From Halobacteriovorax sp. (lineage in GTDB: Bacteria > Bdellovibrionota > Bacteriovoracia > Bacteriovoracales > Bacteriovoracaceae), in the NCBI GenBank assembly GCA_002720865.1, contig PBIO01000031.1:62001-126000 (forward strand): a stretch of DNA of 64,000 nucleotides, written 5' to 3'. The translations under genes and the position numbers were made by a program. Shown in pieces: positions 29,702 through 39,189 of the stretch; the first letter of the stretch is position 1, and each line of letters begins with the position of its first letter. Under the pieces are notes generated by a model, which saw only the letters and a program-made list of their open reading frames with translations, was not told where the DNA came from and made no database searches.

Positions 29702-31925
29702 GAGCGTCTTTCATGGCCTTCATGGCAATATCTTCAAGCTTACCAAAATCCATTTTTGAGTGGGCTTCACAGATAAACCAAGGCTCTCTTGAGTCTGGTT
29801 CAAGCATGATTCCGCCTTTGATTAAGTTCCAAGCAAAACGCTCGTAGAGAGCGCTATCGGTGATTCGCCAGTCTCTATAGTTTGTAGGGACCGTGCTAGT
29901 AAAATGAATGCCAAACATGGAAGGGGGACCGGCAAAGCGATGCTCGATTCCATGACTTGTAAAAACTCTTCCGAGAATTTCTTTTATCTTTTCTCCCGTT
30001 TGATTAACGGTTTCAAGGGCCTTAGTTTGGGACAGGATCTCAAGGGTTTTATGAGCGGCAGAAAGTCCAATTAGGTTTGCTGTATATGTTCCCCCATGGA
30101 CTACGCCTCCTTGATTTGAGCCGACCACATCCATGACTTCTTTTTTTCCACCAAAAGCGGCGACCGGGTAGCCATTACCCATGGCCTTAGCATAGGTGGT
30201 AAGATCTGCTTTTATATTATAAAGCTCTCCAGCTCCACCTTTGGCCACGCGAAAGCCAGTCTTAACTTCATCCATGATTAGCATTGTGCCATTTTCTGTA
30301 CAAAGTTTTCTAAGTTCGTTAAGCCATTCCTTAGTTGAAGAAATACTTCCGCAGTTTCCAATAATGGGCTCAAGTATGATGCAGGCAAGTTGGTCTGATC
30401 TTTTCTTAAAAAGCTCTCTTAAACCTTCATGATCATTTAGTTGAATCAAGTCGACTAAGTTTCTCGTGGAGTCAGGGATTCCTCCTCCAAAAGGAATAAC
30501 CTTAGGTGGATTTGATCCTTTTGGATCCCAGTCCTCTACACTTGCTTTCCACATCACTTCATCAAAGAGGCCATGAAAGCCGCCTTCAACAATGGCGATA
30601 CGGTCTCGATTGGTATAACCACGGGCCGTTCTAATAGCGCCGATTACGGCCTCGGTACCAGAGTTGGCAAAACGCATCTTTTCTATATTTGGGCAGAGCT
30701 CTTTAATTTGTTTTACAACTTTTGTATCAAGGGCGGTAGAAAAACCCGTAAGAGTTCCCCCACTTGAAATTTGATTGATGACGGCCTGATCAACTCTTTC
30801 GTCTGCATAACCTAGGATAATAGGTCCATAGCCAAGCCTAAAGTCTATAAACTCTTTGTTATTTTCATCGGTGATGGTAAAGCCTTTTGATTTTTTTACG
30901 AAGACCGTATTTTCATCTCCCCAGTAGCGATAATTTTCACCGACTCCCTGAGGCATATGCTCATGGGCTTCTTTCATAAGCTCAGCCCGGGAAGGGGAGG
31001 ATATAATTTTATTTTCCGTTTTTGTTGGTCTTAATAAAATGTCCATTTCCTCTTCAAGAAGTTTTACTACTGATAGCTCTGGAGCATGGTCTCCATATTT
31101 CTTCTTGGCCTCTTCAAATAGTTCATAGGCCTTTTTTCCCATCTTTAAATCAAATCCTTGGCTTTTTGAAATCTCAGAAACAAGTCTTAAGTCTTTGCAG
31201 CAAAGCTCCAGTGAAAAACTTGGGTCGTAGTGTCCTGCAAAGATGGAAGGAATATCGTGCTCAGCTACCCAGCTATTTCCCGCACTCTTTTTTAGGGCCT
31301 CGGTCACAGTTTCAAGTGGAATACCAGCTTTTGCCCCAAGCATAAGCCCTTCACCAATGGCGGCAGCGTTCACAAACCATAAAAGATTTGTAATGAGTTT
31401 TGTAGTGGCCCCATTACCTGGTTTTCCCACATAGAAAAGATCACTACCTAAAATATTAAAAATATCTTTAGAGCTTTCAAAAACATCTTCCTCTCCGCCA
31501 ATAAAAAAGGCTAGGGTTCCAAGTTTTGCTCCGTCTACCGCGTTAGTGATGGGAGCCTCTAAATAATGAATCGATTTCTCTTTTGCTTCTTTTTCTATTT
31601 CTTGGGCCAGCTCAACTGAGCTGGTGGAGGTGTCAATAAGAGTTGAATATTTTTGAGCAAAATTTAAAACACCATTTTCTCCTAGGATCACTTCTCGTAC
31701 TTGTGCCGGACCAGGGAGTGAAGTCATGATTAAGTCAGCATCTTTAACAGATTCTTCTAAATCACTAGCGAATTTTGCTCCACTATCAATTAAGTTTTGC
31801 GCCTTAGCCTTATCAAGATCGTAAACCGTTACCGAGTAACCAGAGTTGATTAAATTATAGGCCATGGGATTACCCATATTGCCAACGCCAATAAAAGTGA
31901 TTTTTGTATTTTGATTATTTTTCAT
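29694..31925 (-). CDS. Beta-hydroxyacid dehydrogenase fused to class III aminotransferase
   Basis: A 743-residue fusion. Residues 1-300 are an NAD(P)-dependent beta-hydroxyacid (3-hydroxyisobutyrate-type) dehydrogenase: FIGVGNMGNPMAYNL binds the cofactor and K176 in GNGATTKLITN is the catalytic lysine. Residues 305-743 are a PLP class III aminotransferase close to glutamate-1-semialdehyde aminomutases: D552 in MDEVKTGFR and K580 in TYAKAMGNGYP. The two domains could convert an omega-amino acid to a semialdehyde and then to a hydroxyacid. Substrate unknown. A methyltransferase gene lies 2 bases upstream. Confidence 0.87.
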   Translation of the reverse strand: MKNNQNTKITFIGVGNMGNPMAYNLINSGYSVTVYDLDKAKAQNLIDSGAKFASDLEESVKDADLIMTSLPGPAQVREVILGENGVLNFAQKYSTLIDTSTSSVELAQEIEKEAKEKSIHYLEAPITNAVDGAKLGTLAFFIGGEEDVFESSKDIFNILGSDLFYVGKPGNGATTKLITNLLWFVNAAAIGEGLMLGAKAGIPLETVTEALKKSAGNSWVAEHDIPSIFAGHYDPSFSLELCCKDLRLVSEISKSQGFDLKMGKKAYELFEEAKKKYGDHAPELSVVKLLEEEMDILLRPTKTENKIISSPSRAELMKEAHEHMPQGVGENYRYWGDENTVFVKKSKGFTITDENNKEFIDFRLGYGPIILGYADERVDQAVINQISSGGTLTGFSTALDTKVVKQIKELCPNIEKMRFANSGTEAVIGAIRTARGYTNRDRIAIVEGGFHGLFDEVMWKASVEDWDPKGSNPPKVIPFGGGIPDSTRNLVDLIQLNDHEGLRELFKKRSDQLACIILEPIIGNCGSISSTKEWLNELRKLCTENGTMLIMDEVKTGFRVAKGGAGELYNIKADLTTYAKAMGNGYPVAAFGGKKEVMDVVGSNQGGVVHGGTYTANLIGLSAAHKTLEILSQTKALETVNQTGEKIKEILGRVFTSHGIEHRFAGPPSMFGIHFTSTVPTNYRDWRITDSALYERFAWNLIKGGIMLEPDSREPWFICEAHSKMDFGKLEDIAMKAMKDALN

Positions 31926-31927
31926 AA

Positions 31928-32674
31928 TTAATTTTTTTGGTAAACGAAAAAGTTTCTAGAAGGGCATAGACCAAGAGGTTTGCAGTCAAGTTCTTTGAAG
32001 AAATCATGAACCTCAGATTCAGGGAGAACAAGATAGCGATAAAACTGTTCAGCAATTACACCTTGAGTGCTGGTAAAAGAGTAATGCTTAGTAAATCCGT
32101 TATCTTCTTTAAAGATCTCCTGCGAGTAAGTTAACTCATTAGAAAGCTCTTTAGAGTAATTGGTGTGGGGTGCCTGAAGGGCCAGGGCCAGAACACCACC
32201 TTTTTCTAAATGCTCGGCCACATTTTTTAAGCCTTGCTTGGATGTTTCAAGATCATCAATATGACTACAGAACTCTAGCTCTTTGTCAGGACCATTATCG
32301 ATAAAGTACCAACAGCCACCAACTGAAAAGGCCGCTTCAAACCTAGTATCAATAGAGAGTTTAGTTATATCTTGAAGTTCATAAGCAATGCGATCCCCAA
32401 GTTTTTCTTTGGCCTGTGAAATCATGGCCGGAGTATTATCAACCCCTGTAATTTTAAAATCTGGATTGGCCTTTAATAGATTATCGGCCACAAGTCCTGT
32501 ACCAACCCCTAGCTCCATTAACTTTCGTCTTTCCCCAATAATGGCACAAAGATTTTTTGAAATTTCATCATAATCATAATAACCGTCAGTCATGAGAGTA
32601 TCGTAATGTTCAGCGATTCCTTCATAGGTATTAAGGTCTTGTTCTTCGATTTTCTTCTTATCTGATTCAGTCAA
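31928..32674 (-). CDS. Class I SAM-dependent methyltransferase
   Basis: A 248-residue methyltransferase with the Rossmann SAM motif I (KLMELGVGTGLVADNL), acidic end of strand 2 (ITGVDNTPAMISQAKEKL) and motif IV-like segment (EAAFSVGGCWYF). No substrate domain identified. It lies 2 bases ahead of the dehydrogenase-aminotransferase fusion, so the pair form an operon; its product could be N- or O-methylated metabolite of the same pathway. Confidence 0.87.
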   Translation of the reverse strand: MTESDKKKIEEQDLNTYEGIAEHYDTLMTDGYYDYDEISKNLCAIIGERRKLMELGVGTGLVADNLLKANPDFKITGVDNTPAMISQAKEKLGDRIAYELQDITKLSIDTRFEAAFSVGGCWYFIDNGPDKELEFCSHIDDLETSKQGLKNVAEHLEKGGVLALALQAPHTNYSKELSNELTYSQEIFKEDNGFTKHYSFTSTQGVIAEQFYRYLVLPESEVHDFFKELDCKPLGLCPSRNFFVYQKN

Positions 32675-32839
32675 ATCGTCCTCCTGACGAATGGGGGTTA
32701 GGGGATGAATTATAGGAGAACTTTATTCATAGATAAAGAAGCCCTGTGCCCCTTTTTTCATCTACTTAGCATGGTATTTTCCTAGGATATTTAGCCACTT
32801 AGAACTAAAGTTGAGGGTTTTAGTCGCCGATAAGATGGG

Positions 32840-35809
32840 GTGAGAATCCTTCTAGTTTTAGCTTTATTATTAAGCTCCTGTTCATCGGTGAATAGGTCCT
32901 TTGATCGTATGCCAGCTTCAGTTATTAGCTGTCATGATTTGGCCTTGAACCTTCTTGAGAATCCTAGGGCCGCAGGAGATCTTGATGAGCTGACGGACGC
33001 GGTCTTTCGCTTAAAAATAGATGCCCCAGAATTAGAGGGTCTTGAAGAGCTTTTACGTGGCTCACCGCTATTTAATAAACTTTCCCTTGGTGATCAGGCC
33101 TTTAATAAAGCTATTCGTTTGCTTAAAAGTGAGGCCCCTGAAGCGAGTGTCAATAAAGACCTTAAAAAGTTAATTGCAAATGAGGCAAAGAGCTATTTAA
33201 GCAAAGAGAACTCAAGCTTTAAGGAGTTAAGGCTAGTCCTTACGATTCTTCCTTCACTTAAATTAGAATCATCCGCCTATAAACGTCTTTTAAAAAACTC
33301 AAATGAACTTAAGATTCTAGGGCTAACAGATGATGAAAGTATAAAAGGATTGGTGGACTTAATTTCATCTAATAATACCAGGGATGAAATCTATAAAAGA
33401 TTTCTCTTTTCAAGAATCTCAAATATGGGAAGCTCCGCGGATGATGATTTTTATACTTTTCCAGTCCTGGTGCAAAACATAAAAAGAGTGACCATGACGG
33501 CCGAGGAGATGGACTTTTACTTTAAAGACGCAGATCTAGGACGAGTTTTAGGAATCAGAAAGTCAGCATTAAAAAGGGTGGTAAAAGATTTTCGGGAAGG
33601 AACTGATCTTGACGCTTTAATAAAAAAACATGTACCGGATCACTCTACAATTGGAATTGAATTTGAAGGCTCTATTCCCGATGATGTTAGCTATTTTGAA
33701 GTGGCCAAGTCTATGAGAGGGATTATCTCGGAGCTTTATCCGGGTAAAGAAATTAGCATCACTGGCAAGTCAGGAAGTAGCAAAATTAGCTTTGAAAAAG
33801 ATGGACTTGAATATATCTATGTTGTGAAAAGTGACGCCTCTTTAAAGTTTGAAGCCGGTAAAAATGGAGTGGAGATCGTCTCCCCTATAATTCGTGACGG
33901 TAAAGATCTGGCCAATCATATTGAGCTCTTATCAAGGCTAAAAAAGCTTGGGGTCGATCAAAGACCTGACCAGGCCGGAATTCATATTCACTATGGAATT
34001 GATACAAGAAGCGTAACTCATGAGCAGCTTCTTGAGTTATTCCAGGCCTTTCATAAAATGGAGGCCAACCTTAGAAAAGTCTTCCATGTAAATGAGGGAA
34101 GGGGATATTTAGGAAGACAAAACCTAGAACGGGCCATGACCAGTTTAAGTACTATTGCTCTTTCTAACCCCAATAGACCACTTTCTTCTAGAACGGGACG
34201 GAATGCCTTTAGCTCAAGTCGAGCTATTATAAGATTTATCAATAGCTACGGAACGTTAGAGTCTAGATACTTTAACTCCACCCTTGAACCAGAAATCTTA
34301 GAGCTTTATACGGACTTTACCATTCGCTTCCTAGAGGCCTGGAAAAGAGGTGATGCAAATGTTCTAGGGTATATTAAAAACACTTCAGAAGATGAGATTT
34401 CAATTCTTAAAATTGCAGAACTTTTAGATGCTAGGCTGGCCAAGGAGTCCGATAAGTTTGACTCTCTTTTAAATGATAATATGACCTTTGATGAACTAAA
34501 GCTTGCCCTTGAGGCCCCTCGAGAGAGACAAGTTCTAGAGTTAAGTGAATTAGATCAGGTTAAGAATAGCTATGAGCTCTCAGATCTTGCTTACCAACTC
34601 GAAAATATTTCTGAAGCTGAGTTTAAAGAAAGCTTTAAGAAAATAATTGATCATAAACTCTCTAGTGAATTCTCACTAACGGCCCTTGGGCGCTCTCTTT
34701 CTAATCCAAACTTAGATGAAGAGCTTGTTACTTTCTATTCAAGAGAGCTTTTAAAGAAATCACGAGGTGATGCTCTTGAAACGCTAATTCCTAGTCTTTA
34801 TAAAAAACTTGGTGGAGAAAAAACTCATAAGCTCCTTGAGGCTGAAATATTACCGGAAGCCACGGACTATCAGATAAGATCGCTCTTGTTAGGTATCTCA
34901 AAAAGAGAAGAGGATATCCCGGAACTTACAGAATTTATCACCAAACATTTTATCGATAAAGAGATTCCTGATGTGGCCATGGAGATCATTCCTAATATCT
35001 TATGGTCTCAAAAAGATATTTCTTCGGGAATGGATCTTTTTAAAAAAATAATAGCCCGAGATTTTGACTTTACTCTTAAAAAGAAAAAACTTCTTATGAA
35101 TTTTCTTTTTGAAAGAGGGGAGGACGAACTAATTGAAACAACATTAAAGAACTCCGCCTACAAAGAGGTCTATGGGAAGTTCTTAATGGAAAAGCTAAGT
35201 GAATCAACACTGCCTTATGATCCAAAGTACTTTAAATGGATAACCATATCCCAGTCTGTGGTCAAAAAAGAAGAGCAGATGCTTGCGGTAATGAAGGCCA
35301 TGCGCCGCTTTGATGAAGACCTACCAAAAGTAGAAGCGAGTAAGCTTTTAGGAAAAATGTTAGCAACCTATAAAAGCTATAATATAGCTAATAAAAAATA
35401 TGTCTTAGACTTTGCCACTTATCTTCGAGATACAAGTCTAAGTCCTTCCAATATTGATGAAATTTTTGACTATTTTATTTTTGTCAGTCGAAAGTCCTTT
35501 GAAGCGGAGTATATTGTCACCCTCATAGATCTTATGGGTAGAAATGGCGGGAGTGTACTTGATGATAAGGCCTTTGAACTTCTTTCAAGTTTTGATGATG
35601 TAAGTGTTTCAATTTTAGGCAAGAATGAAAACTTCCTTATGCTTTCAAACGGCCTAGAGACCTTAAAAAGTCGTTATTCAGATGCACTAGACCCTTCAGT
35701 CAAACAAAAGCTAGATGAAGTAATTCAAAGGGTAGAGGACGCTGCTGAGCAAGTCAGACTTAATCCAGAGCGCTTTCGTCAAAGCGATAATTCAGGAGAA
35801 GCCAGCTAA
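32840..35809 (+). CDS. Large lipoprotein with amidoligase-like domain
   Basis: A 989-residue protein that starts with a lipoprotein signal (lipobox LSSC, C14). Residues about 270-490 resemble the amidoligase family (Amidoligase_2, carboxylate-amine ligases): GIEFEG at about 272, KSDASLKF, GVEIVSPI, AGIHIHYG at about 380 and GTLESRYFNSTLEP at about 472. The rest is alpha-helical with no clear domain. Amidoligases need ATP, so an exported one is odd; either the domain has lost its activity, or the sequence is misread as a lipoprotein. The start is GTG 32840 with only a weak ribosome binding site; a stop codon lies three codons upstream. Confidence 0.6.
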   Translation: MRILLVLALLLSSCSSVNRSFDRMPASVISCHDLALNLLENPRAAGDLDELTDAVFRLKIDAPELEGLEELLRGSPLFNKLSLGDQAFNKAIRLLKSEAPEASVNKDLKKLIANEAKSYLSKENSSFKELRLVLTILPSLKLESSAYKRLLKNSNELKILGLTDDESIKGLVDLISSNNTRDEIYKRFLFSRISNMGSSADDDFYTFPVLVQNIKRVTMTAEEMDFYFKDADLGRVLGIRKSALKRVVKDFREGTDLDALIKKHVPDHSTIGIEFEGSIPDDVSYFEVAKSMRGIISELYPGKEISITGKSGSSKISFEKDGLEYIYVVKSDASLKFEAGKNGVEIVSPIIRDGKDLANHIELLSRLKKLGVDQRPDQAGIHIHYGIDTRSVTHEQLLELFQAFHKMEANLRKVFHVNEGRGYLGRQNLERAMTSLSTIALSNPNRPLSSRTGRNAFSSSRAIIRFINSYGTLESRYFNSTLEPEILELYTDFTIRFLEAWKRGDANVLGYIKNTSEDEISILKIAELLDARLAKESDKFDSLLNDNMTFDELKLALEAPRERQVLELSELDQVKNSYELSDLAYQLENISEAEFKESFKKIIDHKLSSEFSLTALGRSLSNPNLDEELVTFYSRELLKKSRGDALETLIPSLYKKLGGEKTHKLLEAEILPEATDYQIRSLLLGISKREEDIPELTEFITKHFIDKEIPDVAMEIIPNILWSQKDISSGMDLFKKIIARDFDFTLKKKKLLMNFLFERGEDELIETTLKNSAYKEVYGKFLMEKLSESTLPYDPKYFKWITISQSVVKKEEQMLAVMKAMRRFDEDLPKVEASKLLGKMLATYKSYNIANKKYVLDFATYLRDTSLSPSNIDEIFDYFIFVSRKSFEAEYIVTLIDLMGRNGGSVLDDKAFELLSSFDDVSVSILGKNENFLMLSNGLETLKSRYSDALDPSVKQKLDEVIQRVEDAAEQVRLNPERFRQSDNSGEAS

Positions 35810-35950
35810 GATACACTAAGAAGAATGCGCGAGTATTATCAGAATCTTGAAAATGCTAACTAAAGTAAAAAAAAATTAGGCCTATATTAATCAATATTGA
35901 ACTTTCAATTGCTTTAATAAGTCTCTAGGCACTTAAAATGTGAGGCTAAA

Positions 35951-36370
35951 ATGTATTTTACTGAAAATAGAGTAAATATCGGCGTAATAGAAGATGATTA
36001 TGATGTAATTCACTATATTATCAATGAGCTAGATAAGAACTATAACCCATTCATTTTTAGTTGGTCTGAGTACGACGATGATGACTACGGAAGCTTTCGA
36101 AAATACATAGAAAGCTCTAAAATTGATCTCTTTTTAATTGATGTTAATTTGCCCGGTGTCTCTGGGTTTGAAGTGGCCAATAACTTATATAAGGCCAGAG
36201 GTGAAAAAGTCCCTATTATCTACATGTCGGTCGATCATACTTATAAGGACGTAATGACTAAGAATTATCCCAATTTATTTCTTAATAAACCTTTAAATTC
36301 TGAGGACTTAAACGTCGCGGTGGACTTTATGATAGAATTTGCTCAAGGAAAAGATAGAGTAGCGATTTAG
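35951..36370 (+). CDS. Stand-alone receiver domain protein
   Basis: A 139-residue single receiver: IGVIEDDYDVIH acidic pair, phospho-acceptor in DLFLIDVNLPGVSG, and FLNKPLNSED with the conserved Lys. An unusually acidic insertion (SEYDDDDYGS) follows strand 2. No output domain, so it would act by protein binding or phosphotransfer. It lies 26 bases before the hybrid kinase and has a GAGG ribosome binding site. Confidence 0.85.
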   Translation: MYFTENRVNIGVIEDDYDVIHYIINELDKNYNPFIFSWSEYDDDDYGSFRKYIESSKIDLFLIDVNLPGVSGFEVANNLYKARGEKVPIIYMSVDHTYKDVMTKNYPNLFLNKPLNSEDLNVAVDFMIEFAQGKDRVAI

Positions 36371-36396
36371 GTAACTTCTAAATAAGTAGGAAACCT

Positions 36397-38631
36397 ATGT
36401 TTAATTTAACCTTAAAGATCCTCATTGTTGAAGGTAACGACTTAGACTTTAATGGTTTAACGAGCATTATTAGTAAGTCCTTCAAAAAAGAAATAAAGTT
36501 TTTACGCCAAGTTGATTACCAAAGCATTACTTCAGCAAATCTTCGAGAAATCGATGCCCTTATCGGAGATTTAAATGTTTCCGGAATTCAAGATATTGAG
36601 TCAATAAAAGAGCTTGTTAAAACAATTCCAGAGAAACCGATAATCGTTTTAACTGAAAATGAAAAAGATGATTTGTTTTTAAATTTAATTTCGGAAGGTG
36701 TCTCTGATATCCTATTAAAGAGCGAGGCACTTCAAAACGGCTCATCTTTAATCGCCCGCTCTATAGTCAATAGTATCGAAAGAAAAAAGCTTCAAAATGC
36801 TCTTAATGAGAAGTCTCAATTTAAATCAAGATTTTTAGCTAATATGAGTCATGAGATTAGAACCCCTTTAGGTGTTATCTCTGGACTTGTTGAGGTGATT
36901 AAAGAGAGAACCAAAGAGGCAAACTTAATTCATCACGTTGATATGCTTTCTACTTCTATAGATACCGTATTGAACCTGGTCAATAATATTGTGGATCTAT
37001 CCAAAATTGAAGCGGATGAGATTCATCTAAGCCCCATTAAGTTTAAGCCTGTAAGGCTCCTAGAAGATGTAAATGACCTTTTATGTAGTACTGCTTTTAA
37101 GAAAGGGCTTGATTTCTATTTTATTGTAGAGAGTGATCTTCCTGAAACGGTTTACCTCGACTATCATAGACTTAGACAAGTTCTAATTAATTTAGTGAGT
37201 AATGCCTTTAAATTTACTTCTGATGGGTATGTTTCACTTTCCGTATCCTTTGACTTCGAAAAAAATAATTTGGTTTATAAAGTGCAAGATTCAGGCCTTG
37301 GAATTCCTAACAAAAAGATTACTCGTATATTTAAAGAGTTTAAACAATTAGATAACTCTACGACTCGAAAGTTTGGAGGTGCCGGACTAGGTTTGGCCAT
37401 TTCTAAAAGACTGCTAGACATGATGGATGCAACAATAACCGCCGAAAGTGTCCCAGGTCACGGAACTGAGTTTACAGTGACAGTTCCGATCTCTGAAGAG
37501 GACCCTAAAATAGAAGATTATTATGATTTAGGTTTTTCCTTAAGCCATTTTAAAATTCTTGTGGTTGACGATAATCTAGAAGAACTCCTCATCTTAAAAA
37601 GATATTTTGAAAAAGCTGGTGCACAAATTGAACTTTGTCCCAGTGGAGGTAAGGCCATAGAGAGATTTGATAAAGATAAACTTGATGAGTTTTCTTACGT
37701 CTTTATCGACGTGAAAATGAAGAACCTTGGTGGGATTGAAACTTTTGAGAAATTAAGGGAGAAAGATCCAAATTTAAATAAGAAGACTATCTTCTTCTTA
37801 CCATCAATTGCAAGAAAGAAAGATGTTGAATTAATGGAAACGATTAACCCAAAAGCTTTCTATTATAAACCTATTAAGAAAAAAGAATTGATTGAACTAT
37901 TTGAAGGTAAAGAAAGCAAAAAACCTACGAAAGGGCTCTTTGAGAGTAAACAGCTAAAAGGAAAAATTTTAATGGCGGAAGATTTTGAAGATAATGTAAT
38001 TGTAATTAAAGAATTTTTAAGGGATCAAAATATCGACCTCACGGTAGTTGAAAATGGAAAATTGGCTATTGAAAAAGCCAAGACTGAAGATTTTGATGTG
38101 ATCTTGATGGATATACAAATGGCCGTTATGGATGGCATGCAAGCCACAAAAAGAATTCGCCGAATGGAAAAGGTAGCAAAGGAAGCACCTCGAAATATTA
38201 TAGCCTTAACAGCAAATGCAATGAAAGAAGAAGTCGAGCATTATTTAAAAATTGGTTGTAATGAATGTTTAGTTAAGCCAGTTAAAAAGAGCAAGCTTTT
38301 AAAGACATTAAGTAACTATTTAGAAATCGAGGATTCGACTATGAATGAGGTCAAAAACTACAAAGAAGAAGTTATTCCCGAAAGTTTTATTAGTTATATC
38401 CCTAAATATATTGAAAGAAGAGAGGTGGACTTAAATCACCTAGACAAGGCATTAGAAGAAAAAGACTTTGAAGTCATAAGAAAAATCTGTCACAGAATTC
38501 TTGGATCAGCTGAGACTTATGGGCTTGTAGTGCTAGATCAATTAATGAAAGAAATTCATAGAGAAGCAAAAGAAAATAGTACCGAACAAATGGGTGAAAA
38601 GCTCGTAAAATTAAGAAGATACCTAAGTTAA
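36397..38631 (+). CDS. Hybrid histidine kinase (pseudo-REC, HisKA-ATPase, two REC, Hpt)
   Basis: A 744-residue cytoplasmic multi-domain kinase. Residues 1-130 are a degenerate receiver (ILIVEGNDLD); HisKA with FLANMSHEIRTPLGVISG (His about 151); ATPase domain with NAFKFTSDG and GGAGLGLAISKR; receiver 2 about 380-500 (ILVVDDNLEE, FIDVKMKNLGG); receiver 3 about 525-645 (ILMAEDFEDN, VILMDIQMAVMDG, CLVKPVKKS); and a C-terminal Hpt-like domain (KICHRILGSAETYGL). There is no membrane segment. A complete internal phosphorelay, with neighbouring receivers as likely outputs. Confidence 0.9.
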   Translation: MFNLTLKILIVEGNDLDFNGLTSIISKSFKKEIKFLRQVDYQSITSANLREIDALIGDLNVSGIQDIESIKELVKTIPEKPIIVLTENEKDDLFLNLISEGVSDILLKSEALQNGSSLIARSIVNSIERKKLQNALNEKSQFKSRFLANMSHEIRTPLGVISGLVEVIKERTKEANLIHHVDMLSTSIDTVLNLVNNIVDLSKIEADEIHLSPIKFKPVRLLEDVNDLLCSTAFKKGLDFYFIVESDLPETVYLDYHRLRQVLINLVSNAFKFTSDGYVSLSVSFDFEKNNLVYKVQDSGLGIPNKKITRIFKEFKQLDNSTTRKFGGAGLGLAISKRLLDMMDATITAESVPGHGTEFTVTVPISEEDPKIEDYYDLGFSLSHFKILVVDDNLEELLILKRYFEKAGAQIELCPSGGKAIERFDKDKLDEFSYVFIDVKMKNLGGIETFEKLREKDPNLNKKTIFFLPSIARKKDVELMETINPKAFYYKPIKKKELIELFEGKESKKPTKGLFESKQLKGKILMAEDFEDNVIVIKEFLRDQNIDLTVVENGKLAIEKAKTEDFDVILMDIQMAVMDGMQATKRIRRMEKVAKEAPRNIIALTANAMKEEVEHYLKIGCNECLVKPVKKSKLLKTLSNYLEIEDSTMNEVKNYKEEVIPESFISYIPKYIERREVDLNHLDKALEEKDFEVIRKICHRILGSAETYGLVVLDQLMKEIHREAKENSTEQMGEKLVKLRRYLS

Positions 38632-38706
38632 ATATTTTTTACTTAGATTTACCTATTAGATAACGCTTTCCTTTTAAAATTAAGAAAAGAATTTAAAGGA
38701 AAGCTT

Positions 38707-39189
38707 ATGAACTGCCCTGTATTTAGATCATCAAAAATCGCTCCGACTCATTCTTTGACCAATGTTCTTTCAATACATGAAAGCAGGCATCGTAAACAGT
38801 CTGTTAAAAGAGTTATGGTGATTGATGACAGTTTGGATTGCCTTGAGGCCATTAGAGTCCTTTTAGCCGAGTATAAGTTTTTAGAATTAGAGACATTTGA
38901 AAGTGAAGCAAATGCTTTTAGAGAGTTCTCTCACTATGAACCGGACTTGATAATTTTAGACTTAAATTTGAATAAAATTAGCGGAATTGAAGTAGCCAAA
39001 ATATTTAAAAAAATATCTCCTTTTAATATTCCAATCGTTTTTATTTCTAATGACAGCGATGCTAAATCTGAGATTGAGATAAAGCTTGGTAGAGAAATCA
39101 CTTTTGTAAAGAAACCCCTTAACGAAAATTTTTTAATAAATGCGATTAATGATCTCTTGAATTTTCCAAATGTAGCGGAGGTGGCATAA
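38707..39189 (+). CDS. Stand-alone receiver domain protein
   Basis: A 160-residue receiver: RVMVIDDSLDCLEAI acidic pocket, phospho-acceptor Asp in LIILDLNLNKISG, and the conserved Lys in FVKKPLNENF. An extra 30-residue N-terminus precedes it. It resembles the receiver at 41650 (shared IP-x-x-FIS motif), so the two are probably paralogues. Ribosome binding site AAAGGAAAG; it overlaps the next gene (TAATG). Confidence 0.87.
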   Translation: MNCPVFRSSKIAPTHSLTNVLSIHESRHRKQSVKRVMVIDDSLDCLEAIRVLLAEYKFLELETFESEANAFREFSHYEPDLIILDLNLNKISGIEVAKIFKKISPFNIPIVFISNDSDAKSEIEIKLGREITFVKKPLNENFLINAINDLLNFPNVAEVA

